From the NCBI GenBank assembly GCA_015056255.1, contig SVGP01000018.1, positions 1 through 64,000 of the forward strand: DNA of 64,000 nucleotides, written 5' to 3'. The notes beneath the pieces were generated by a model, which saw only the letters and a list, made by a program, of their open reading frames with translations, did not search any database and was not told the origin of the DNA. This stretch comes from Clostridiales bacterium. Its GTDB lineage: Bacteria > Bacillota > Clostridia > Christensenellales > Aristaeellaceae. This document shows positions 42,723 to 50,579 of this stretch, one piece after another (within the stretch, counting starts at the first letter, position 1; each line of letters opens with the position of its first letter). The position numbers were made by a program, and so were the translations under genes.

Positions 42723-43448
42723 TTATGCTTTTCCCATTCTGATGATTTCGCCAACCAGTGCAATCAACTGGCTGATCGTGGGCTTTCCGCGCGTTTCATC
42801 GATGGAGTTTCCGAAGAGCTTATACTGGTTTTCAATATCGCCCAGCAAAAACGTCTTGTCGATCAGGCGGCGCATGGGATCCTGAAAGGCGGTTTCCTTC
42901 TTTGAAAAAGCGCGGGAGAGGGCGGGATACACGCTTCTTTTCAGGTTTCTGACAACGTTTCTGTCGTTTACCGAAAGCGCGCAGGCGTAGGCGATGTAAT
43001 TTCTGGCGGGCTGATCGGGAAAACCCATGCGGGAGAGGATTTCATTTGCCCTTTGAACATCCGCATCTCTCACCCGGACGGGATAGATTTTATGCATCGC
43101 CGCGACTGTCTCTTCAGTCCGACACGGAAGCGTGACTGTCGGATGATAAGCCGAAAGCATGATTTCGCCCGCGTTTTCCGGCGCAAAGTACAGGATGGCC
43201 GGGCGCTTGTAAAGCGGGAGATCAAAAATATATTCATCCGCTTTCTGAACCGGCAGCATCGGAAGAAGGACACTCATAAACACAAAATCGCATTCCATGC
43301 GCTTAAGAAAGCCAGCGGCTTCATCAAAGCTTTTGACGCTTCCCGCGCATTCGAGCGCCAGCGCGGAAGCAAGCTTTTCCGCCTCACAAATTCCCTTCTG
43401 ATCGGGAAAGGCGAGAAGCACGCGCTTGCCCTTGAATGCGTTTTCCAC
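42723..43448 (-). CDS. Spo0A-like transcription factor with degenerate receiver domain
   Basis: A 241-aa protein whose C-terminal half matches the Spo0A DNA-binding domain: YACALSVNDRNVVRNLKRSVYP, AFSKKETAFQDPMRRLID, GDIENQYKLFG and the very characteristic RGKPTISQLIALVGEIIR (18 residues; Spo0A has KGKPTNSEFIAMVADKLR). The N-terminal half (about 1-115) looks like a receiver domain, KRVLLAFPDQKG to CDFVFMSVLLPML, but the phosphoacceptor position is Ser59 and not Asp (Spo0A: ILDIIMPHL) and the acidic pair is reduced to one Asp. A canonical aspartyl-phosphate relay input is therefore unlikely. Presumed DNA-binding protein controlling sporulation-related or metabolic genes. It heads a three-gene operon. 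Confidence 0.85.
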   Translation of the reverse strand: MENAFKGKRVLLAFPDQKGICEAEKLASALALECAGSVKSFDEAAGFLKRMECDFVFMSVLLPMLPVQKADEYIFDLPLYKRPAILYFAPENAGEIMLSAYHPTVTLPCRTEETVAAMHKIYPVRVRDADVQRANEILSRMGFPDQPARNYIAYACALSVNDRNVVRNLKRSVYPALSRAFSKKETAFQDPMRRLIDKTFLLGDIENQYKLFGNSIDETRGKPTISQLIALVGEIIRMGKA

Positions 43449-43555
43449 TGTTTCCGCCGCCCTTCCTTATGATGGAAACATTATATCAAATCCCATGCCT
43501 GCCTGCAAGCCAAAGCACAAATTCGGACCGAAAATGTTAAGAAATCGAGATTTTG

Positions 43556-43584
43556 TTGACAATGCGCGTCCGGTGTGCTTTAAT
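43556..43584 (+). promoter_or_regulatory. Promoter of the trpB T-box transcript
   Basis: TTGACA (43556-43561), 17-nt spacer, TTTAAT (43579-43584). Confidence 0.8.
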
Positions 43585-43591
43585 AGGATAA

Positions 43592-43876
43592 ACCGATGAG
43601 GAAGAAAAGTAGCTGCATAATCCTGCATCAAAGCGATCTGCGGATGGTGAAAGCGCAGAATGACGATTGGCGGTGAATGGCCTTCCGAGGGCGAATTGAA
43701 AGGTGTAAGGCCGAGTATATGAGCCGGAGCAAATCCTCCGTTAAAAAAGATTGCCGTATGATGGTACGGACAAAGAGGGCGCATAAAATTGCGTCAAGCC
43801 GGGTGGCACCGCAGGAGAAGAATTGTTCCCCTGTCCCAGCAAAAAATGAAACTGGGACAGGGTTTTTTCTGTCCCC
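43592..43876 (+). promoter_or_regulatory. T-box riboswitch upstream of trpB
   Basis: The T-box core GGGTGGCACCGCAGG (43801-43815) is followed by a strong terminator, CCCTGTCCCAG/CTGGGACAGGG (43828-43862) plus TTTTTT. A possible Trp specifier UGG lies in GGTGAATGGCC (about 43673-43683); that assignment is inference. The leader starts GATGAGGAAGAAAAGTAGC. Expected ligand: uncharged tRNA-Trp. Confidence 0.88.
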
Positions 43877-43903
43877 AAGGACAGCGAAAGGAGATATACA
43901 CCG

Positions 43904-45277
43904 ATGTCAAAGGAAATCCCGTACAAGATTTATCTCGAAGAAAGCGAGATGCCCAAATATTGGTACAATGTCCGCGCGGACATGAAAGTGAAGCCCGCGC
44001 CGCTTCTGAACCCCGAAACCTTAAAGCCCATGACGGCGGAAGAATTGGGCGTTGTGTTCTGCGACGAGCTGGTCAAGCAGGAGCTGGACGACACCACCCG
44101 CGAATACCCGATTCCCCAGGAAATTCTGGACTTTTACAAGATGTATCGCCCGTCTCCCCTCGTTCGCGCATACTGCCTTGAAAAGAAGCTGAACACCCCC
44201 GCCAAAATCTACTATAAATTCGAAGGTAACAACACAAGCGGCAGCCATAAGCTGAATTCCGCCATCGCTCAGGCCTATTATGCGAAAAAGCAGGGCTTAA
44301 AGGGTGTGACCACCGAAACCGGTGCAGGCCAGTGGGGCACCGCGCTTTCCATGGCTTGCTCCTACTTTGATTTAGACTGCAACGTCTACATGGTCAAGGT
44401 TTCCTACGAGCAAAAGCCGTTCAGACGCGAAGTCATGAGAACCTACGGCGCATCCGTCACGCCTTCTCCCTCCATGACTACGAATGTTGGCAGAAAGATC
44501 AACGAAGAATTCCCCGGAACCGGCGGTTCTCTTGGCTGCGCGATTTCCGAAGCCGTTGAAAGCGCAACCAGCAAGGAAGGCTATCGCTATGTGCTCGGAA
44601 GTGTATTAAATCAGGTGCTTCTCCATCAGTCCGTCATCGGCATGGAGTGCAAAATCGCGATGGATAAATACGGCATCAAGCCCGACATGATCATCGGCTG
44701 CGCAGGCGGCGGCAGCAACCTCGGCGGCCTCATTTCTCCCTTCATGGGCGAAAAGCTGCGCGGCGAGAAGGACTATCAGTTCATCGCCGTCGAGCCCGCA
44801 TCCTGCCCGAGCCTGACCCGCGGCAAGTACGCCTACGATTTCTGCGACACCGGAAAGGTCTGCCCGCTTTGCAAGATGTACACCCTCGGAAGCGGCTTCA
44901 TTCCTTCCTCCAGCCACGCAGGCGGTCTGCGCTATCACGGCATGAACAGCGTCCTGTCCGAGCTTTACGATCAGGGCCTGATGGAAGCCAGATCCGTCGA
45001 ACAGACCAGCGTGTTTGCAGCCGCGCAGGAATTTGCGCGCGTGGAAGGCATCCTGCCCGCCCCTGAAAGCAGCCACGCCATCCGTGTCGCCATCGACGAA
45101 GCCCTCAAGTGCAAGGAAACGGGCGAAGAAAAGACCATTCTCTTCGGCCTCACCGGCACCGGCTATTTCGACCTTTACGCCTATGCCAAGTTTAACGACG
45201 GCGTAATGGGCGACTACATCCCCACCGACGAAGAGCTGCAGAAGGGCTTTGCGTCGCTTCCGGATCTGAAGATCTGA
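43904..45277 (+). CDS. trpB: Tryptophan synthase beta-like subunit (TrpB2 type)
   Basis: A PLP enzyme of 457 aa. The PLP lysine is in NTSGSHKLNSAIAQAY and the phosphate-binding loop is AGGGSNLGGL; the substrate-tunnel acidic residue region TTETGAGQWG is intact. Length and the N-terminal extension (SEMPKYWYNVRADMK) assign it to the TrpB2 class, which can act without TrpA on indole and serine or phosphoserine. It stands alone: no trpA, trpC or trpE lies nearby. T-box control suggests that it makes or salvages Trp when tRNA-Trp is uncharged, possibly from exogenous indole. Confidence 0.93.
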   Translation: MSKEIPYKIYLEESEMPKYWYNVRADMKVKPAPLLNPETLKPMTAEELGVVFCDELVKQELDDTTREYPIPQEILDFYKMYRPSPLVRAYCLEKKLNTPAKIYYKFEGNNTSGSHKLNSAIAQAYYAKKQGLKGVTTETGAGQWGTALSMACSYFDLDCNVYMVKVSYEQKPFRREVMRTYGASVTPSPSMTTNVGRKINEEFPGTGGSLGCAISEAVESATSKEGYRYVLGSVLNQVLLHQSVIGMECKIAMDKYGIKPDMIIGCAGGGSNLGGLISPFMGEKLRGEKDYQFIAVEPASCPSLTRGKYAYDFCDTGKVCPLCKMYTLGSGFIPSSSHAGGLRYHGMNSVLSELYDQGLMEARSVEQTSVFAAAQEFARVEGILPAPESSHAIRVAIDEALKCKETGEEKTILFGLTGTGYFDLYAYAKFNDGVMGDYIPTDEELQKGFASLPDLKI

Positions 45278-45349
45278 TGAAGATGCAGCCATTCGGACCA
45301 TAAAGAAATCTCAGATAGAATGGCCTGCGCACCCGATGTAATTTAGTTA

Positions 45350-45430
45350 GCGCGGGCGATCGATGATCGCCCCTACAGTATGATTATGGTACTATCATAA
45401 AGTGTAGGGGCGGTCATTGACCGCCCGTGT
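45350..45430. repeat. GTAGGGGCG-ended palindromic element, copy C
   Basis: GCGCGGGCGATCGATGATCG then CCCCTACAG at the left; TGTAGGGGCGGTCATTGACC then GCCCGTG at the right. It is the closest relative of copy A (20450); the two centres differ. Confidence 0.7.
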
Positions 45431-45813
45431 ATTTTTATGGAATCTTTGGGGGAACGCTTCAAAGCTACTGTTGGACTTTTGTTTATGCTATCGCTTCGGT
45501 CAGCTTTGTCTTTCTTGGAAACAACAGCTTCTCTGTACCGAAAAACGGCGGAAAATCGTCATATATCTGTGTATATCCCCCCCTCCCCCCGGGGGGGTAA
45601 GTATTAATTATATTGCTTGTCTGTGGAATCCTGACTGCCGACAGAAACTTACTTGCCGGTTTTAACCTGACTGCCGGCAGAAATTTATCTGCCGGTTTTA
45701 TCGTGTCTGCCGGGGATTTCAGGCGGCAGGGACTGTGTGGGTGCGGACGCAATGATTCTTTTTATAATAATGGGACTTATGCAGATGTTTGATTCTGCGT
45801 AAGTCCCTTATTC
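45431..45813. other. Intergenic region with repeats, no gene
   Basis: Between the palindromic element and the SUKH gene. It includes a C7TC6G7 tract (about 45577-45597, able to fold on itself or slip) and a 36-nt tandem repeat. No credible reading frame. Confidence 0.5.
45631..45702. repeat. 36-nt tandem direct repeat with hairpins
   Basis: Two copies, 45631-45666 and 45667-45702, about 85% alike (CTGACTGCCGRCAGAAAYTT...). The second forms CCGGCAGA/TCTGCCGG with TTTTA after it; a partial third unit (GTGTCTGCCGGGG) follows. With no spacers between them they are not CRISPR. Confidence 0.65.
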
Positions 45814-46728
45814 TTATTCGTCTTTCTGCCCTAAGGCTTCGAGGCTGGTTTTCAGGCCTCGGATGAACAGCTCGAAATTGGCTGCGACCACGCTTTCCTC
45901 GCCGGTCTGGCTGTTGACAAACGTGACGCAGGGTTCTGCGCCCTCTTCAGCATTTCTGTAGTCCAGAACGAGGATGGCGCGGGAGGGCGAGATGCAGCTG
46001 GCGAAGGCGACGGATTTGCCTTTGAATGCGTCTTTGTCTTCCAGAAGGAAATCACTTCCGAAGCGGCCGCAAAGGGAATAGAGCGCATCCCTGCCAATGC
46101 CCAGAAAATGCGTGATCTGGATATAGTCCGAATAGGTTTCCGCGGGGAAGCGGATCGGGTACCAGCAGCGGTTGAGCATGCCGCCGTTGTGCATTCTCAT
46201 AAGCTCGATGTAGGAATCGGGCAGCTTAAAGCCCAGCGCCTCTTCAACGCTTCTGATGAGGCGTGTGTCGGGCTTATTGCTTTCATACCGATGTTCTGAT
46301 TCTCTGATATCGTGCCAGAAATCGGAAAAATCCATATCTGTCAGGTGCGCTTCGGGTTCGCTGTCCAGAATTTCATCTGCGACCAATACGGCTTCCGCTT
46401 TGACGATTGCGGTTTCGCTAACGGGTTCTTCAGCAGATTTCGCTTCGGGTTCCGCGCAGGCTTCCTCTGCAGATTCGGCTTCGGATTCCGCGCAGACTTC
46501 TTCAACGGGTTCGGCTTCCGGTTCCGTGCAGACTTCTTCCGTGGTTTCGGCTGTTGGAACGGCGGCGGTTTGCGCAGCGCACGCTGTTACGGGCTCTGCT
46601 GGGGCTTCAGAGGGCATTTCGGTTGCTTCTGATTCGGCTGCGGCTTCCTGCGCAACGGATGCGGGCGCGGCTTCCTGGGGCAGTATTTCTTCGCCTTTTT
46701 TGCGGCGGAAAATGCTGAAAATTGACAT
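45814..46728 (-). CDS. SUKH (SMI1/KNR4) domain protein with acidic Ala/Glu repeats
   Basis: 304 aa. Residues about 10-110 are a low-complexity tract of imperfect units (AEPVEEVCAESEAESAEEA and similar), strongly acidic with Cys. Residues about 140-304 match the SMI1/KNR4 fold (DTRLIRSVEEALGFKLPDSY and HNGGMLNRCWYPIRF). SUKH proteins often act as immunity to nuclease toxins or in ubiquitin-like and DNA systems. No toxin gene is beside it. A surface or inclusion role for the acidic tract is open. The RBS AGGAGTACATGA overlaps the start region. Confidence 0.82.
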   Translation of the reverse strand: MSIFSIFRRKKGEEILPQEAAPASVAQEAAAESEATEMPSEAPAEPVTACAAQTAAVPTAETTEEVCTEPEAEPVEEVCAESEAESAEEACAEPEAKSAEEPVSETAIVKAEAVLVADEILDSEPEAHLTDMDFSDFWHDIRESEHRYESNKPDTRLIRSVEEALGFKLPDSYIELMRMHNGGMLNRCWYPIRFPAETYSDYIQITHFLGIGRDALYSLCGRFGSDFLLEDKDAFKGKSVAFASCISPSRAILVLDYRNAEEGAEPCVTFVNSQTGEESVVAANFELFIRGLKTSLEALGQKDE

Positions 46729-46807
46729 TCATGTACTCCTTATCAGCTGACGGTAAAGCCGCCTGCGCTGAATGAACGGCTGACGCAGGCGGCAAAAGAA
46801 ACGGGTG

Positions 46808-49800
46808 TTAGTTCTTTACGCTGACCGCGAGCGTGGCGTTTTCGCCGTTGATCTTCATCTCGCGTACAAACGCGCCTTCATCCGCCTCGGCGCATTCGGC
46901 TTCAACAGCCAGAACCGCGCGCATGAGGTCGCCCTTTCCTTCTTCAAGGATCTTTTCGAGCTTTTCGGTGGTTTTCCAGGTCAGGCGGATGCGGTCGGTG
47001 ACTTCAAAGCCGGCTTCCTTGCGCATGGTCTGAACCTTGGAGATGACTTCGCGGACAAAGCCTTCGTTGATCAGCGCTTCGGTGAGGTTGGTATCGAGCA
47101 CAACGGTGTATGCGCCGTCGGATTCGGCGACGTAGCCGGGCTTCTGAATGAGGGCGGTCAAAACGTCGTCCTTTTCAAGCTCGATCATGGTTCCGTCGAT
47201 TTCGAAGGATACGATTTCGCCTCTTTCGAATGCGTCGACCACTTCGTTTCCGTCCATGGCAGCGAGCGTCTGGCCGATCTTGCCCAGGAGCTTTCCGTAC
47301 TTTTTGCCCAGGGTCTTCATCTGGGGCTTTAACTGATAGGTGGTGAATTCGCGGGCGTCGTCTACGAACTCGACGGACTTGACGTTTAATTCGCTCTTGA
47401 TGAGCTCCTCGATTTCGCCGGACAGCTTCTCGCCCTTGACAAGGCATCTGGACAGGGGCTGGCGAACCTTGAGGGAAGAAACGTTTCTGCAGGCGCGGCC
47501 GAGGGTTACAACCGTCATAACCTCGTCCATGCCGGTTTCAAGTTCCTTGTCGATGAGGATCATATCGGCAACCGGATAGTCGCAAAGGTGTACGGATTCC
47601 GGCGCACCGGGAATGTTGTTTACAACCAGGTTCTGATACATGGTTTCGGTCATGAAGGGGATGAAGGGCGCAAGGAGCTTGGTGAGGGTAACCAGAACGG
47701 TGTAGAGCGTCTCAAACGCTGCAAGCTTCGTGCCTTCTAATCCCTTGCCCCAGAAGCGCTCGCGGTTTAAGCGGACGTACCAGTTGGAAAGCTCGTCCAC
47801 GAATGCGGCGATGGCGCGGCTGGTTTCGGTGGCCTTGTATTCGTTTAAGCCCTTGTCGACAAAGTCAACGAGGGAGTTCAGGCGGGAAAGAACCCACTTG
47901 TCGATGAGCGTGAAGTCTTCCTTCTTCGCCTTCTCGGTTTCGGGATTATAGTTGTCGATGGATGCATAGAGGGTAAAGAACGCATAGGTGTTCCACAGGG
48001 TGCCCATGAACTTGCCCTGCATTTCGCTGACAAGGTTTCCGGCAAAGCGGGTGGGCAGCCACGGAGCGCCGTTGGCGTAGAAGTACCAGCGGACAGCGTC
48101 CGCGCCCTGCTTGTCAAGAACGCTCCACGGATCGACGACGTTTCCGATGTGCTTACTCATCTTCTTGCCCTCTGCGTCCTGAACGTGGCCCAGAACCAGG
48201 CAGTTTTCAAACGGCGCGCGTCCGAAAAGGAGGGTGGAGATGGCGGTTAAGGAGTAGAACCAGCCGCGGGTCTGGTCGATGGCTTCGGAAATAAAGTCGG
48301 CGGGATAGTTTTCGTCGAAGATGTCCTTGTTCTCAAAGGGATAGTGCCACTGCGCAAAGGGCATGGAGCCGGAATCGTACCAGCAGTCGATGACCTCGGG
48401 CGTTCTGTGCATTTCGCCGCCGCACTTTTCGCACTTGATCGTCACTTCGTCGATGTAGGGGCGGTGAAGCTCGATCTCGTCCGGGCAGTTATTCGACATC
48501 TTTTTAAGCTCTTCGATGGAGCCGATGGTGTGGATGTGTCCGCACTCGCAGACCCATACGGGCAGGGGAGTGCCCCAATAGCGTTCGCGGGAGAGCGCCC
48601 AGTCGATGACGTTCTCAAGGAAATTGCCCATGCGGCCTTCCTTGATGTTTTCGGGCATCCAGTTGACGCGGTCGTTGCTCTTTAAAAGCTCGTCGCGTAC
48701 AGAAGTCATTCTGATAAACCAGCCGGAGCGGGCGTAGTAGATGAGGGGCGTATCGCATCTCCAGCAGAAGGGATAGTCGTGCTCAAACTGAGCAGCTTTG
48801 ACCAAGAGGCCGCGCTCCTCGAGATCCTTTAAGATCATCGGGTCAGCCTTTTTGACGAACGTGCCCGCCCAGGGGGTTTCCTTCGCCATTTCGCCCTTGG
48901 TGTCTACCAGCTGGAGGAAGGGGATGTCGTTGTCGCGGCCAACGCGCGCGTCGTCCTCACCAAAGGCGGGAGCGATGTGTACGATGCCGGTACCGTCGGT
49001 CATGGTGACGTAGCTGTCTGCGCAGACGCGCCATGCAGGCTTGTTGACGAGGGGCTTCTGGAAGTCGAAAAGCGGCTCGTATTCGATGCCGACTAAGTCC
49101 ATGCCCTTCATGGTGGTCATGTTGCTGATTTCTGCGTCTTCGCCGAGAACGGAGGGGATCAGAACCTTCGCCATGATGATGGTTCTTCCGTCATGGTCGA
49201 ACTTGGCATATTCGTCATCGGGATTTACGCAGAGAGCGACGTTGGAAGGAAGGGTCCAGGGCGTGGTCGTCCAGGCGTAGAGCCAGGTGTTTTCTTCGTC
49301 CTTGACCTTAAAGCGCACGAACGCGGACTTTTCATTTACGGTCTTGTAGCCCTGGGAAACCTCGTGAGAGGAAAGGGCGGTTCCGCAGCGGGGACAGTAG
49401 GGCACGATCTTGTGGCCCTTGTAAAGAAGGCCCTTGTCGGCGATCTGCTTAAGAGACCACCATACGGACTCGATGTAGTTGTTGTCATAGGTGACGTATG
49501 GGTTTTCCATGTCCGCCCAGTAGCCTACGCGGTCACTCATTTTCTCCCATTCGCCCTGATATTTCCACACGGATTCCTTGCACTTTTTGATGAAGGGCTC
49601 CATGCCGTAGGCTTCGATCTGCTCTTTGCCGTCGAGGCCCAAAAGCTTTTCAACTTCAAGCTCTACCGGAAGACCGTGGGTGTCCCAGCCGGCCTTGCGA
49701 AGAACCTTCATGCCCTTCATGGTCTTGTATCTGGGGAACAGATCCTTGAATACACGGGTTTCGATGTGGCCGATGTGCGGCTTTCCGTTGGCCGTCGGGG

Positions 49801-49939
49801 GGCCGTCGTAGAAGGTGAAAACGTCGCTGCCTTCTCTCTGGTCGATGGATTTTTTGAAAACGTCGTTCTTTTTCCAGAACGAAAGAACCTCTTTTTCTCT
49901 GGTCAGAAAATCGAGATCCGTTGAAACTTTCTGAAACAT
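46808..49939 (-). CDS. ileS: Isoleucine-tRNA ligase, IleS2-like
   Basis: Charges tRNA-Ile and edits Val. At 1043 aa it is the longer bacterial type (IleS2-like; eukaryote-type), which tends to be insensitive to mupirocin. HIGH motif: PPTANGKPHIGHIETRVFKD (to 20); KMSKS motif: GKKMSKHIGN. CP1 editing domain lies between. The long C-terminal part lacks the IleS1 zinc finger. It is preceded by a T-box; the C-terminal end runs up to the SUKH gene. Confidence 0.96.
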   Translation of the reverse strand: MFQKVSTDLDFLTREKEVLSFWKKNDVFKKSIDQREGSDVFTFYDGPPTANGKPHIGHIETRVFKDLFPRYKTMKGMKVLRKAGWDTHGLPVELEVEKLLGLDGKEQIEAYGMEPFIKKCKESVWKYQGEWEKMSDRVGYWADMENPYVTYDNNYIESVWWSLKQIADKGLLYKGHKIVPYCPRCGTALSSHEVSQGYKTVNEKSAFVRFKVKDEENTWLYAWTTTPWTLPSNVALCVNPDDEYAKFDHDGRTIIMAKVLIPSVLGEDAEISNMTTMKGMDLVGIEYEPLFDFQKPLVNKPAWRVCADSYVTMTDGTGIVHIAPAFGEDDARVGRDNDIPFLQLVDTKGEMAKETPWAGTFVKKADPMILKDLEERGLLVKAAQFEHDYPFCWRCDTPLIYYARSGWFIRMTSVRDELLKSNDRVNWMPENIKEGRMGNFLENVIDWALSRERYWGTPLPVWVCECGHIHTIGSIEELKKMSNNCPDEIELHRPYIDEVTIKCEKCGGEMHRTPEVIDCWYDSGSMPFAQWHYPFENKDIFDENYPADFISEAIDQTRGWFYSLTAISTLLFGRAPFENCLVLGHVQDAEGKKMSKHIGNVVDPWSVLDKQGADAVRWYFYANGAPWLPTRFAGNLVSEMQGKFMGTLWNTYAFFTLYASIDNYNPETEKAKKEDFTLIDKWVLSRLNSLVDFVDKGLNEYKATETSRAIAAFVDELSNWYVRLNRERFWGKGLEGTKLAAFETLYTVLVTLTKLLAPFIPFMTETMYQNLVVNNIPGAPESVHLCDYPVADMILIDKELETGMDEVMTVVTLGRACRNVSSLKVRQPLSRCLVKGEKLSGEIEELIKSELNVKSVEFVDDAREFTTYQLKPQMKTLGKKYGKLLGKIGQTLAAMDGNEVVDAFERGEIVSFEIDGTMIELEKDDVLTALIQKPGYVAESDGAYTVVLDTNLTEALINEGFVREVISKVQTMRKEAGFEVTDRIRLTWKTTEKLEKILEEGKGDLMRAVLAVEAECAEADEGAFVREMKINGENATLAVSVKN

Positions 49940-49965
49940 AGGGTTTGCCTCCTATAATGATTTCG

Positions 49966-50234
49966 GTAAAAAAAGAAAGCCCCGTCCCTTGCTATGGGAC
50001 GATGGCTCGCGGTACCACCCATATTGGCGCAAAAACGCACCCTCTCATACGCACATAAAATCATGCGCATGCGCTGTATCGGGCGCGCCCGGCGGAGCCT
50101 ACTGATTTTTCCCTTAAAACGTTCGGTCCGCTGCTCCGGGGTGATTCCCGTTTTCCGTCTCTTCCGAACTTGCACCAATCTTCGGATCGCTTAAAGAGAA
50201 AATGAGAAAACGGCTGTCCCCATCAATGCACTAT
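49966..50234 (-). promoter_or_regulatory. T-box riboswitch of ileS
   Basis: On the minus strand the T-box GGGTGGTACCGCGAGCC (about 50009-50025) is followed by a terminator (CGTCCC/GGGACG and GCC/GGC stems, then a T-run to 49968). A candidate specifier AUC is at 50143-50145 in GGGAATCACCCC; that assignment is inference. Controls ileS in response to uncharged tRNA-Ile. Confidence 0.88.
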
Positions 50235-50240
50235 GGATTT

Positions 50241-50269
50241 ATTATACGTTGAGATCGTTAAGCTGTAAA
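50241..50269 (-). promoter_or_regulatory. Promoter of the ileS T-box transcript
   Basis: Minus strand TTTACA (50264-50269), 17-nt spacer, TATAAT (50241-50246). Confidence 0.75.
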
Positions 50270-50393
50270 GGGGGAAACGTGTTTTTTACATTGGTTTTAA
50301 AAATAGAGTTTCTGTGCCGTTATGATGTTTTAAGATCCTAATGAGACAGCCTTTTCGCTGGCGCGCATATTTTTCTTACATATACTGTTTTCG

Positions 50394-50422
50394 TTGACAA
50401 GCTATTGCGGGAGGTATATAAT
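50394..50422 (+). promoter_or_regulatory. Consensus promoter of the Nif11-type peptide gene
   Basis: TTGACA (50394-50399), 17-nt spacer, TATAAT (50417-50422), giving a transcript with a 5' UTR of about 150 nt to the ATG at 50580. Confidence 0.88.
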
Positions 50423-50579
50423 AGTAGCGGAAAAATATTTGCATTATATGTAAGATTTTGACCGCTGATGCGTATGAAATAGTGAAGCCTCAAACGGAGC
50501 GCGAGAGAGCACTGTATACAACCGCGCATTCGGATACAATGGCGATTTCATTCAAATATGATTGAAAGGGGATAAATTC

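Noticed and set aside
45631-45702. 36-nt repeat as a possible CRISPR
   Set aside because: The two copies are directly adjacent with no spacer and there is no cas gene in the window.
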